Of a DNA stretch of 55,369 bases, positions 11,383 through 24,020 are shown in pieces. Where the stretch lies: assembly GCA_033557835.1 (NCBI GenBank), contig JAWQRO010000117.1:1-55369 (forward strand). The letters run 5' to 3'. The notes under the pieces are model-generated. The model searched no databases and was not told the origin of the DNA. It saw only the letters and a program-made list of their open reading frames with translations. How positions within the stretch are numbered: the stretch's first letter is position 1; every line of letters starts with the position of its first letter. The translations under genes were made by a program, and so were the position numbers. Source of the stretch: Helochares maculicollis (taxonomy: Eukaryota > Arthropoda > Insecta > Coleoptera > Hydrophilidae).

Positions 11383-12429
11383 CCCGAGTAAGCGAAGCAT
11401 AAGCCTATTTGTGTTGAGACTGCTATGGTACCTTAGGCACGAGATTTCGACAGAAATTTAGTAAAGAAATAATGTGCTTCGCTGAATACGTCAACATTTT
11501 GAAAAAAAATCTATTTATCTTATGATATTCTCTCTGTCTTGTCAAAAGATATTTTAATGGCAGAGTTTAAATTGCATTTACAGTAATATCAGTTTCCATT
11601 TAAATCATGTGTTGTTTTTTAAATGAAACATCACTTAAAGCGCATGTCTTGTAATAAGTAAATACCTTTGTAAGCTGCACTCACGTCAATGTAAAGTTGT
11701 GCCAAATATGTAATCGATATTGTTGATAACTTTTTCTGTTAATTGCAATATCTTATTACAAGTATTGAAGTATAAAAATTCAAGAACTGAATCTTACTAT
11801 TAATAGATTGCGTAATACATAAGAAACGTTTTCAAACCAACTGATATAGCTTAGTTTGCTGAAATTATAGGAAGACAATAATCACATGCAAAAAAAAATC
11901 AAGTAAGGAAGTAATCATATGAAGAAATATATTTTTAAGTAAAGAAATTTACTATGAAAATAATAATTTAGATTGCCGATAAAACAATTAAAATATCCCC
12001 ATTATGCAAGGTACATTGCTGTGCCCTCTCTAAGCAGCAATATGTCAAGTCGTGAACAAGCTTCGCTTACTCGAAATTCGCTTGCTTCGCTGGCTCATCT
12101 CTCGTATAAACGAAGATGCAAAAATTAGCACATTTTAAAAGTGCCTTAAAAGCATTAAACGGTTGCAATTCCCGAGTAAGCAACGCAAAAATATATTTCT
12201 TCATGAATAAACCGTGAATTAATGCATGCGATCTCAACACAAATGTGCTAGAAACTATAACTGCAAGAAATAGTAAATTCATGAATATAAATCAAAAGAT
12301 AAATTTTGCGTGTTCACTTTTTATTGTTTCATAACACGTCTCGGGTAAACAAAGCTTGATTGATGTATGTCGTCATTTGACTTGCGAGCCCCGAGTAAGC
12401 GAAGCTGGAAAAACCCAAGTAAGCGAAGC
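11383..12429. repeat. Cluster of dispersed motif CCGAGTAAGCGAAGC
   Basis: Copies or near copies of this 15-base motif occur at 11383-11398, 12060-12073 (reverse orientation), 12171-12186, 12340-12355, 12389-12405 and 12414-12429. Flanking words are also shared: TTTGTGTTGAGA near 11412 recurs in reverse complement near 12232. More distant relatives occur at 23639-23656, 48776-48792, 49078-49093 (reverse) and 49463-49478. This looks like one repeat family inserted or rearranged in both orientations. I do not recognise the family. Confidence 0.6.
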
Positions 12430-15400
12430 TAAAGCATCTTTAGATTGAACAGTCATCTTAGTCTTGCGAAAGCAATATTCATTGTGAAAAAATATTGTTA
12501 CTAGCTTTTTAAAGTAGTAGAAATTCGTAAGCAAATACATTTTCTTTATTAACATATAGTCTCTCACTCTCTTTCACTCAGAGACGTAACAATAATTATG
12601 GCCATTGTTGCTTATTACTGTATATCATACACGAGTTAGTATTGTAGTTTCGGAGAATCGGAACAGATATATTATTATTTAAATTTTCGTGCCAGGAAGC
12701 TACTTATTCTAAAAGAGTTCTTATCAAAGTTTATCTCTGTTAAAAGCCTGTAATAACAATTGTTATGTAACATTAGAAGAATTGTTGTCATTGCAATGTA
12801 ACTACGAATCCTTATCATTATTTTACTTTTATATGTTGATTTGTAAAACTGTTGATGATTATAAAAATATTAAATAATGCGGAATAAGAGGACAATACGG
12901 CAAAGACAAATTGTGTTCTGTTTTTAAATTTCACTAATGACGCATACTAGGTTTGCAAAATGCATAAATTGAAAGGGAGACTCAAAGAACAGATTGTTAA
13001 TCTGGCATTCTACAAAAGTAAGAATCTTTGGAGCAGCAGAAGTTCATTTAAAATAGAAAATACTCCATATTCTTGGTAACGCGAACATATTGCATTATAT
13101 TCGTTGAAGTTTACCGTGAGGAAGCATTAACGGTGTGCAAACTCGCTAAAGAATCACTCCAGCTACCTGGAGTTAAACGAAACAGCGTTGTTATTCTTAT
13201 CAAGAAGTAACCCTTAATTGCTGTTATACAACTTGGGAAATTGAAACAATTTAATACAGACACACACACGCCCAGCTATATACAGAGGGAGCGTTACATG
13301 AACTTGCGAATCGTAGGTGTTAACTTTGAAACAACATTACATGTTGTAATTGCCAACACTATGAAACCGCAAGACCCTACTAAGTTACCAACCTCTGCAG
13401 TTGTACCAAACATACACATATACACACCCATACAGGCACCGGGGGCAGACCAGACCGGTGGCGGTGTAAAGTTGGTCTTACAATTAGTAAGATAAGCTAG
13501 TAGAGATAGCACCTTAGAATCTCTCCCTGTATTATTACATGTGCAGTAAGTAGTTGATTTAATAAGTTGATACAGGCGCTGCCAGCGTTGCATAGCCATA
13601 GACACATTAACAGTTGGGGTTTACTTCGTCAATGAAACGAAAGAAACACAGTAAGTCATAGAATTAAACTTTTTTCTCTATGGTCAAATATTTATTTAAC
13701 TGAAGGTTGCATGTCGAAAATCAATTTTTCCGTTTACGATGCTTATAAAAGTACGTTGTTAAGATTTAAGCTTGATAGAAATTAAGTATCGCAGTATACA
13801 TACTTAAGATTGATTAGTATTGTTATTCATAATTTATTCCACCATAAAATCGCTACAAAGAGCTGTTTCATTAACCAAACATGACATATTTATTCCATAT
13901 AAAGCTGCCACGGCCCACGAATTTTACATTGTTTTCACCAAATAAGAAATATCTAAAATAGAGTTCAATATACAAACAAATCGTTTTCCAAACAGATAAG
14001 CTAATACATTCAGTTTTATTGACGTACTGAGTTTTTGTGCCTACGCTCTAAAATATTAAAGAGCTTCGTCACATGAGCTTTCAGCAAGAAATTTTTAAAA
14101 TTCAATCATACAGCCGCTCGTGAAATTATTTCCCAGAGAGAATCCCATAAAGTATAGACTGCCAAAGAAAGTGTCGTGGAGTTTTACGTTTCTTTTTCAT
14201 TTAATAAAACCGTTGCCGTTCGGATAATAGTCGAACGTACTCAGGGGGTGGCAATTGCTGGTAAAAATGCGGTCCTTGAATGAAAATGTGTAATACCCTT
14301 TCGAATAGCGACGAATTTCAATCAGGTGTCGCCCCTCTATGCTAAAGCCACTCTATTCAAGTATGTTATTGGGATAATAGAACAGATTCTATATATCTCC
14401 TATTTTCAGTTTTTCCCGACAGTACAAAAGAATCGCATTTCTATGGGTGTAGTACGAAACAAATCAATGTTTTAAACCGAACGAAATTAAAATGCGTTTT
14501 TAAAACCAGACCGAAAATTATTTTTTCAAGCTACTGAATACGCCATTCAGTATTTTTTGATAATTTTTAGTTTTGAATGCTGACGGGATAGAATGGTAAC
14601 GATAAACGAGTTTAATTGTTATATAAAAATTGGAGTTAAATTTTTATTGGAATTTGGGGGATGCGCTCGTTCCCTGAAAAAAGCCGCATATAGGTTGTTA
14701 AAATTGAGCGGTTTCGTTGAATCTCCAATTTGCTGTGCACATGTCATTAATTACATATTGTTTCCCCTCCCTTTCCGATTGGAGCGCGAATTGCAATAGA
14801 TTTGATTTTAAATTTTATTCAAACATTTAGCGCTTTTTCCACGGTTATTCAAACGCAACAGCGAATTCCCACCGAATACGAATGGAAAGTTTAATTTGAA
14901 TTTTTCCAAACAGTTGACATAAATTCACCGTTCGAAGCTTTTTAAGTCGGCACACGGAGCATCATGAAATATTAAAAAATGCCAATATTGGATTAACCTT
15001 CTTCACAGGATTTAAGAGCGGTATATTTATGGAAACGTTGGTTGCAGCAAAAACGGCCGTTTATTTAGTACCTAAAGTCCAGGCAAGTTGCCATCGGTAT
15101 TATTGTTAGAATGTATAGCAGTAATCGCCTATTTAATCTACTAATAAATAAAGTTAATAACAGTAAAGTATGCAATCAGGAGTTCATCAAACTTTGTTTT
15201 GAGATTATACACATGGTTTTAGTGGAAATATGCATAATAGTTAATTATATATTCAGGTAATCTAACACAAATCTGATATTTAGAACGTGGTTACTGAATG
15301 TATACTACATGTTCACTACACGTATTATTATGTTATGGGAACATGTATTTAGATATTACTGTGCGATATGTTATTGAAAATCAGGATTAAATACGCAGTG

Positions 15401-16299
15401 TATGAGGAAAAATCCAAATTTCTAGGGTCTCTATTAAGTGCTTTTATTTTTACTTCTTTGTGCTAAATTCACGTCGATAATAATGTAGTCAAACTATTCC
15501 CCCAAGGTATTTATATCAATTCTACACTAAAGATTCTAAATTTATTATAATTAACTTTAATATGAGCTTAATTTAAGAAATAATTCGACTTTAGTTTGTA
15601 ATCTACATTTCAGGTAGTTTATTCAGGTACTATGAACTACTCTTGACTTGTAAAAGAGGTGCTCTGTTGACTTTTAATGGAAAGATTGAGTCTGAAAATC
15701 TCACTTTTAACAGTTAAAAGTATAAGCATAAGATAATACGTAGAAACGAATATACTCGTGACTCAACCATGTTATAAGAATGATTTTTCAAGGATTTTTA
15801 TTACTCCAACGCTTGGTTTTAACTACCAAAAATTATTCTCAATTTTAAATAATATATTAGGTTTGTGTTTACAATTATTACTAAAACTTGTTTCCTTCTT
15901 TTTTGGTTTGGTCTCTAAAGATACTCAAATTCTACAAACTGATTAAAATTTTGATTATATTCTAAGAATTGTTGTAGTGTAAGTATGTACCAATGTGTTT
16001 TTGTTGTGGAAACATATTCTCAAAGTATTGGAAGGATGCTTCGAAAATATACAGCTAAAAAAAAGTATTTTGTTTGTTTCTAACAAAAATAGAATTTTGT
16101 ATAAGTTTCATCATTAGAAAATACTATTGTCAGACAATTTCCCAAAAACCACCTAATAGAAAGATCTGTTGCTATAGAATTTCGATACTTATTCAAGCTA
16201 TATTTTTTTTAAATATGCATTAAGTTAAAGAAGATAAGAAAGGAAAAAATTATATGTAGAGTGAAGTTACTGCACCATTGCAGAAATAGACTAAATTGT
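12430..16299. other. AT-rich DNA, no recognised gene
   Basis: The 84-codon plus frame at 13241-13495 and the overlapping 103-codon minus frame at 13294-13605 match no family I know. The 13.25-13.6 kb patch is less AT-rich than its surroundings. Nothing else stands out. Confidence 0.45.
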
Positions 16300-18640
16300 G
16301 TAAAATTCTTAATTGTTCAGATGTTCTTCATCATCATTTCCTTGATTTTCCTCTTGACTTTTCATAACTATTATTCTGGATTCTTTCGAGATAATTTTAT
16401 ATATTTGTCATATTAATTCAATCTACGTTCATGCATCTCACCACATCACTCTTGGTAACTTGACCATAGAAATCAGCATTATCTAGGAAAGAAATCATAC
16501 AACACACGTTCAATCCAAAGTCAATATTTTTTTACAATTATCCAATACGCTTCACTTATTAGACAGATCTACAAGTATGACGTTTAGTTGATTTTAAGTA
16601 AAAAGTATGAAAATGATTAAAGAGAACAAAGCATAAACAAATCAAAAAAATAATCTTGTCAATAATATGAACAGTGAACAGATTTTATTATTGTAGAATT
16701 CTTCTAAAAGTAAGCAAAACTCCATCATTTTGATATAAAATGTCCTAGCACCTTTTCCTTGAATTTATTCTTGATTTGATGCTATTAACAGCAAGCATTA
16801 TTTAATTTTAAATATGAATTTATGTATCTATTCGAATAAATTATCATATACGTTTTCTATATATAATATACATTTGATTTAGTTAGTTCGAATTTTTTCA
16901 AGCTTATTTCGAAGATTTTTTTAGCAACCTCTTTACACATACAATCAGTGCAATAGAATATCTAGAAAACGAATAAATAATGGTAGAAATAATTTATTGT
17001 CTATACCTTGGTTAAATTCAGTCTCGACCACACCTCTCTGCTCAATCAAAATTAGCTAGTAGAATGCAAATTCTCCCATTGCATTAGTGTTTTTAGGCGA
17101 ACTGTAGTATAATTCATTGTCTTAAGCAAATATTTATAATACTAAAATCTGTTGAAAATTTTGAATATTCCTTCTAAGACAATTACTGATTTTAGTATAA
17201 ATATGAGCAGAATTTTACAGATAAAATATATTGCCGATATAGGAAAAGAGATACTTCGAAATATTGGTATGAATTTTCAAAAGACTGTAGCATTTTACAC
17301 TGCAATTGCAAACACTTTTCTAATTATTCGTTAAAGCCTGAGAATAATTACAAACATATAAAACAACTAATCGTTGAGAATTTTCGTTGGTGTAATATAA
17401 AGTGTCGAATGGTATCTAGTTAGAACAATATTTCTATAGTAAGAGTAACAAAATTCACTAAATCAAAAAAGTCGACTTAGCTGACCATTTTCAACATAGT
17501 TTTGTCGATTGAATATGAGACTGCTTCTAATAATTTTTTGAACAAGGAGGCATATTCCTGTCTACAGGTTGATAATTTACTTTAAAATGGAATAGATTTG
17601 TTAACGTATAGTCAGTGTACTGAAAATAATTAGTAGCCTAACTCTTTGATTCCTTGCAAAAAGACAATGGCGCTTGAACTCACTGTGAATCACATGATTG
17701 TTGAGATAAATGAGGATAAAACAGGAACGTTTCTGAAAAATAGTCCTGGAAAAACATGTTAAGAATGAAGATTCTTGATTCTTCGATTGTATGAATTTTG
17801 CAAAAATAAGCGAAAGTGCCTAAAACTGTATGCAGATGAAAAATTCGTCAGCATCATTTCTTTGAAGTTTTTCTTGACTAATTTTTTAGCAAATATAATG
17901 CAATTCTAAGTACTACTACAAAAATATTTGCACAACTATTAGTTATCATATGAACTGTTTTATACTGAATATAGAAGAGTCTCTTATCTCAACCAGAAAT
18001 AGCCAACAGATCGCTTTGATATCCTATTAATAAATATTCTGAAGCGTGGAAGTCAAACAATATTGGAAAAGATGTTTTGTATATAAATGCATTTGATGGT
18101 ATATTTGAAATAATATAAGTAAATAGGAAAAAGCTCTCAGTAATACTCTGTTGTATCCCAGATTTCAACGCATTCCATTTGATGGAGATATTTTTACGTC
18201 ACAAAACAAATATCGTTCCATTGAGAGAAATTAAAGTAATGATTTTTTCTTGAGCCACGAATTTTGAACAGTTATAGAAAAATCATCATTTTAGAAATAG
18301 GGCTACAGTGATGGTAGATTTTGTTTTTTAATATAGAACAAAACAGACAGTAGCAGATTTATTTATTATTTCATGTTTTTATATTTATGTCGGTAATTTA
18401 AATAGAGTATTATTCCCAAATTTTCTATGTTTTTGGTAAAAATCCATGGAGAAGAGTTTAGAAAATTCTCGATTTGTTCAGATTTAACATTCATTTCCTT
18501 GATTTTCTCTTGACTTGGCGTAAAATATAAGACAATTTTAGGTACGAATACAAAAACTCCTTTGCAGAACTTGTAATTATCAAAAGAATTTTTTTTACTC
18601 TGAATATAATTTGTATTCAATAATTTTTGATTCACATAAG
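16300..18640 (+). repeat. Three diverged direct copies of a repeat
   Basis: A block with TTCAGAT, then CATTTCCTTGATTTTC and TCTTGACTT, occurs near 16315-16365 and near 18475-18520. A weaker version, CATTTCTTTGAAG then TTTCTTGACTA, is near 17853-17882. The sequence after the block is also alignable between the second and third copies: AATTCTAAGTACTACTACAAA near 17910 against ATTTTAGGTACGAATACAAA near 18535. Copies are diverged and boundaries cannot be set by eye. There is no coding similarity; the frames at 17152 and 18366 are probably chance. Confidence 0.5.
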
Positions 18641-20269
18641 TTAATTATATATATATCAATCATATATAGTACAAAAAATTACAAGGCATGAAAAATCATC
18701 CAAATCTTGAATTTCTGTTCAAGCTTTTAAATCGGAGACTACTAGTTTACAACATTTAATATCAAAACATTGCTCAAAAATGATTCCCACTCACATTACT
18801 TTTATTCGATTATACTAGAAAAATAATAAAGTGTCAGTAGAGTCAATTTTTTAATACAATGAGACTCCAAATAGATAAAACAATATCTATTTTATAAGTT
18901 AAAAGTTAAAACAACCGGAATACTAATATCATAAATGTATAGTATTAGTAAATAAAGGCAATGCTTAAATTTAAAGTTCTTAAATTTATGATACTGACGT
19001 AAATGAGAAAAAGTCCAGCAAGCAATAATTGTGGTTATTAATATCTGGGCTTTAGATGTTAGTTGTGAGCAGATGTACAGTTGGTGTGAACTACTAGAAA
19101 GATGGATGTATTATATTTAGACGGTTTGTTCCAAATGTTAAATTTAGTTAGCGCGATTGTGGTTAAACAACTGGGAGTGGAAATGTGAAGTGTTTTCCAG
19201 GTGAACAGAGCAGAGACAGTCAGCGTAGCAAACTGGGTTGTACATTGGGAACGGTTCCAACCTTAATCCTTGTTGGACGATCAGTTAGTTCTTCAGCTTA
19301 GCTTAACCCTTCCTCTGCCAACTCTCCTTTCTCGCAATCACTTCTGGGAAAACGTGCGACGCCTTCGAATCAGCCGACCTAAATCTTATTATATTTTTCA
19401 GGAATCGAAGAGGAATATTGTCCTCCAAATACAGTTAATATTGGAAATTTCTAACAACGGCTCTCAATCATCGTTACGGTGTATTGTCGCTATTTTTTTT
19501 ATTTGCAAGTAGGATGCTTTTTTTTCGTTGCAGATGAATTCTTTATATTTACTAACACTTATTTTTGGTGCCACGATCTACAATATAACATACATTACAA
19601 CATATTAAATGTAATGTTGGGTTGTCTGAACATGATTAAAATCTTGTATTGACGAAAACGTGGTAGCTGCATAGCGGTCGCAAGTTTTCCTTGAACATCC
19701 ATTTAACTGTCTCTTAATTATAGAAAATCTACTTTTCTAGAAGTTCACTTTTCGTTAAAACTCAGGCGACAGTTTTAACTTCTTAAGATACCCAATCAGG
19801 ATTGTGAAAGAAATATACGGTGTAATTGTAAAACCATCAAAAGATTTGACTCTAGAAATGATGTAGCAATAATTATAGATCTCTTTAACTGCTCATTTAA
19901 TTGCACATGCATCGCTTCCCTGCTAACAGTAATTTGTTGACGATAATATTCACTCTATATTTTATATTTAAGAATTGTCTTAAATTTGTTGCTTATGAAA
20001 AATATATTCAGTTGGTTTGACTAGACGCGGGCAATTAAAATGGTAATAGTCAACACAAGCTCTACCGCCCTCTTAATTTAGATTGAGTATAAAATAAAAC
20101 TAAATTAATGTGGCTCTTTATTGTAATTATAACTACCTAACTTTTCTTTAATGAGATTTGAATAGTTAAGCACACGCAAGATATAGAGCAAATGACTGAA
20201 ATGTGTACAACTAACAGAACTATAGAGCCAAGTTTCCAAAAGGAGAGAATAAAATGCAAAAGACGAGAT
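18641..20269. other. AT-rich DNA, no recognised gene
   Basis: Nothing recognisable. The patch near 19190-19400 is less AT-rich, but its 80-codon frame (19270-19512) resembles no known protein. Confidence 0.45.
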
Positions 20270-22215
20270 GAAATTTTTAAAACACTAAGAAGAAAAAAAA
20301 TTACATAATTGAAAAAGAGTTCAAGATCACAATTTAGGATTGAAGATTGAAAGAAAAACTATCGGAATTAAAACTTCAGGACTTCAGAATCAAGAAGCAA
20401 GAATTCAAAATGAATCATCACAGACAGAATTAATACTCTTAGAACATAATATAATTATATTAAAAGTAGATAATCATAAAAAATACTCAGAATGTACCAA
20501 ATCTGCATTTTGTGACGCTTTCAGACGGATGTTTTTTGACTAAAGAAACCAGCAAAATTCCATTCTCATAGAAGCATTTGCCAAAACTGAAGTAATTGTT
20601 CAATTTGATAACAGTATAAAGTTAATATTAAATCCATTTCAAAATTGTCAATTGCTGAATTTTGTATACAATTTTGCTGAAACTAGATGTAAACGTTTCC
20701 ACGAATGCTTTTTTCTGTTTTACAATCCAATGACGAAAAATTGTGATTGTCGCCACGTCAACACACACTATAAAAAAAGTGTAAATGAAAGAGTGTAACG
20801 GTCAAGACAATTATATTCTTGAAGGTTTGAAAACACTTTTAAAAAAAAACTTTGAACTGGCAATATAAACGAAATATCTGATTTATCAGAGGTGGACACT
20901 CAAAAGTATGCCATCAAAATTTCTGGATAAAAGAGTTTAAAGATCAGCATTACAAACTGAAGGCTATACAAAATCTAAAACCTCAAATCACAAATTAAAC
21001 TCTTAAGCTCCAAAATAGGATAATCAGATGTTAGAAGTTCCAATTGCAAGATTTAATATTTAAAGCATTAAACTATAAATTCAAAAATACAGTATAGAAA
21101 GAAAATATTATAGAACGAGCGTCAAAACTGTCAGTAATCTTAAATTTTAAGATCAAGTTCTAAAATTCTGAACGATGTAGCAAAAAAAATCCATCTACAA
21201 GAGCAAAATCGAGAATTCAGGATGAAAGTATCGATTTTAATAGTTCCAAACATCTGCCCGATATACCAGATTGGTCAGGACTTGGAGACGCTTTTGACCT
21301 ACTTGCAGCGAAGCTTACTACCAATACCGATTTGACAATTTTTCTATAAAAACATTCCGAAAGTTCTACAACTTTATACGTGTATGCAATATTCATCATG
21401 ATCATAATTTTACTCCCAGAGTCAAAAATTAAGTATTCACAGCTGAGAATATTGAAATTTAATCAGAACTTTAAATATTTTCAAGAATTAAAGTAATAAA
21501 ACTTCAAGATTCGAAGTTAAAATTTATGCCCTAACCAAAATACCAAACTATTGGTAACACCTGTATTTGGTTTTAGTGGTGTTTCTTTTTCTTGCATACT
21601 TAAAAATCATAAAAAATTATTTGAAGTATTTAGAGTTTTAAATTTATCTACAAAATATCTTAACAACAATATTCAGACCTACTGTGTTCAGATAATTGTA
21701 AAAAATGCTTGAAATCAACTAGAGAATAAAATAATGTTATTGCTTTAGAGGTTTCAAAACCAAACTATTGAACCGGTGCTCAATATCAGAGTTCAATGTT
21801 GTCAACATGTAGTTTTTGTAAAGGCCTGAGAGATATAAATAGGTCAATAATTAATAGGGAAATAGAGAATGCTATCCATCTGATAGGATCAAAATCCAGA
21901 AATCTAAATGAAACATTCAAAGTATGAAAATTAATTCTGTTCCTGGGGATGGAGAAGCATTAATATTAACATATACGTTTCACAATTCATTAATGAAAGT
22001 TATATGACCGAACATTTAAACTAGCAATCTCAAAATTCAAGAATTTACGGCATACAACATCAAAATTAGGAATACGAGATTAAAGAGTCTAAAGACTTCG
22101 ACTAAATGCTTAAAATTTAATAAAATCTAAAGTCTAGAATCCAAAATTTCAAGCTGAAGAATCCAAAAAGTTCAAGCTGAAGAATCCAAAATAGGACATG
22201 AAGAATTCTAGACTT
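20270..22215. repeat. A-rich oligomeric region with AATTCAAGAAT-like words
   Basis: Words such as AAGAATTC, ATTCAAAAT, AAATTCAAGA and AATCCAAAA recur irregularly throughout. The clearest local duplication is TTCAAGCTGAAGAATCCAAA at about 22148 and again at about 22171, a 23-bp period. Similar sequence resumes at about 23690-24010 on the other side of the mariner at 22281-23503, so the mariner seems to have landed inside this repetitive domain. Confidence 0.5.
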
Positions 22216-22280
22216 CCAAATGTGAGATTGTGCAATGAAATTATTTGGATTATAGATCTGTACGCGCAGAATAAACGGTA

Positions 22281-23503
22281 CTAGGTTGGTACATAATTAT
22301 TGCAGCTTGTCTTCGTGCTATTGTATTCTTGAAAAATTGGACTTTGGCTTATTATCTTTTCATAAACAATATCTTCTTTCCTTCATGAAACAAAAATGCG
22401 TACCGAAAATCATCATATTCGTCAGTTTATGCTTTAGCATTTTGAAAAAGATTAGAAGGCGGTAGAGACATTTCGCGATCCCAACGAACTTTTCGGCGAG
22501 GGAACAATCAGCAGAAGTCAACTTGAAAAATGGTTCGAGAGATTCAAAACGGGCGACAAAAATCTTGCAGATGAAGAAGGGAGAGGTTGAACATTGAATT
22601 TCGTCGATCAGGCACTCCTCGCAGCGGTTAAAGAGGACGATAGCTTGACAACACGAATGTTGGCTGAAGACTCAACGATTGTTCGTCGTCTCAAAAAGCT
22701 GGGAGTGGTGTGGAAATCGGCTGGATCGCTCTCTCCCTAGCTTCCAACAACAACAGCGAAAAACTTGTGCGTATATTTATCGAGTTACTGCAGAAAAAAG
22801 AATTTTTGAAAAATTTTGTTACAGGGGTTGAATCGTGGTTGTTGTACGAAAACGTGAAATGAAAGATGGTTTACGCATTCCGAGGGGTTTTATATAATCT
22901 AATGTCTTAAAGCATCCACTGTAAGAGGGCTATGTGATGTGTTTGGTGGGACAGAAGCGGAATGATCTATTGGGAAAAAATACGAAATGGTATGTGTTAT
23001 TGGTTTAACGATACGAATAAATGGTAACAATTGCAAATCACGGCTGAAAATGGTAAGAGGAACATCAAAATTAACAGCGACGTCTATCTGGCTCAACTTA
23101 ATTGCCTTCACACTGCACTCGAAGTAAAACAGTCATGAAAAAAGAACAATATCGTCTTTCACCACGATAATGCCCGTCCTTATGTTGAACGTCGAGTAAT
23201 CGGATCGATCGTGGAGAAGAGATGGGATCTGCTTCCATATCCGCCATATACACCGACCGAAACTATTACAGACTACGGCAGTTCATTTGCAAACTGGTAA
23301 AAGAACGAAATTTACGACGACTTGGATGGCTTGGTGACCGATCAAAAACTCGGGCATCAACGATAAAGATATCATTGATCCTATACTTCAGGATCAAAGT
23401 CAATGTTTCAGTACGAAATAGAAGAATATTTGTTTGACAAGAATACAAAAAAGTCAGGATAAGTAAAATATCGGTTTTATTACTTAGAAATATCAGCCTA
23501 ATG
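22281..23503 (+). mobile_element. Mariner transposon, third lineage, degenerate
   Basis: The 5' end CTAGGTTGGTACATAATTATT follows TA at 22279-22280. The 3' end in reverse reads roughly CATTAGGCTGATATTTCTAA and is followed by TA at 23504-23505. The two ends match only partly, so the 3' limit may be off by a few bases. The length of about 1.22 kb fits a mariner. The coding sequence is broken in many places. It differs from the other mariners in this window in both ends and protein. Confidence 0.75.
22396..23440 (+). pseudogene. Mariner transposase remnant, third lineage
   Basis: Starting at ATG 22396 the frame reads RQFMLQHFEKD, then a stop, then GTISRSQLEKWFERFKTGDK and DDSLTTRMLAED, followed by TIVRRLKKLG. 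These are the paired helix-turn-helix parts of a mariner transposase. Stops and frameshifts are frequent from about 22450 on. The first catalytic motif, usually GDESW, reads GVESW near 22825-22840, losing Asp. HHDNARPY near 23160-23185 keeps the second Asp. The third motif is YPPYTPTETITDY near 23238-23275: the spacing and last Asp are kept but the conserved SPDLAPS core is replaced. The C-terminal part cannot be followed with confidence. Confidence 0.75.
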
Positions 23504-23689
23504 TAGATTGGAATGTGGCAATGTAGGAATAAAACGTGCATAAAAACTTAAAATCGTAAGCTGTTGTCGCATTCCGTTTGTATTACTTGCTAGCAGATAT
23601 ACATTTTTAAGCCTGTTGATTTATTAATACGTCTCTACTCCACGAGGGAGCAAAGCTTATTCGATCCGTTTAGATAGCCTGTTTTTCTA

Positions 23690-24020
23690 TAAAGGCCTGA
23701 AGCATCAAAAATAAGAACCCGAGTTGAAATAGCCTAAAGGCTACAATTACAAATTTAGATTGTAAACCTAGAATCTAAAATTAAAGGTATCAAAAATCTT
23801 TAATTCCAGCAGCGGGATTTATTACACAGTATAAGCATAGAACAAAAACTAAGAAATCAGGAAAAAACGTTAAAATCAAGAACTCATGATGAAATAATAA
23901 AATAAGTATTGATTAAAGTAATTTCAAGCATAAAATAGCGCGAAAACTCAAAATTAATAAAAATCAATTCAATTAGGTTTCATAGTTAACTAAAATCTAA
24001 TTAGACTACAAGACATTAAG
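23690..24020. repeat. A-rich oligomeric region, right part
   Basis: Same word usage as 20270-22215 (AATCTAAAATTAAAG, AAAATC). AAAGGCCTGA at about 23694 echoes AAAGGCCTGAGA at about 21822, which supports a common repeat interrupted by the mariner. Confidence 0.4.
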
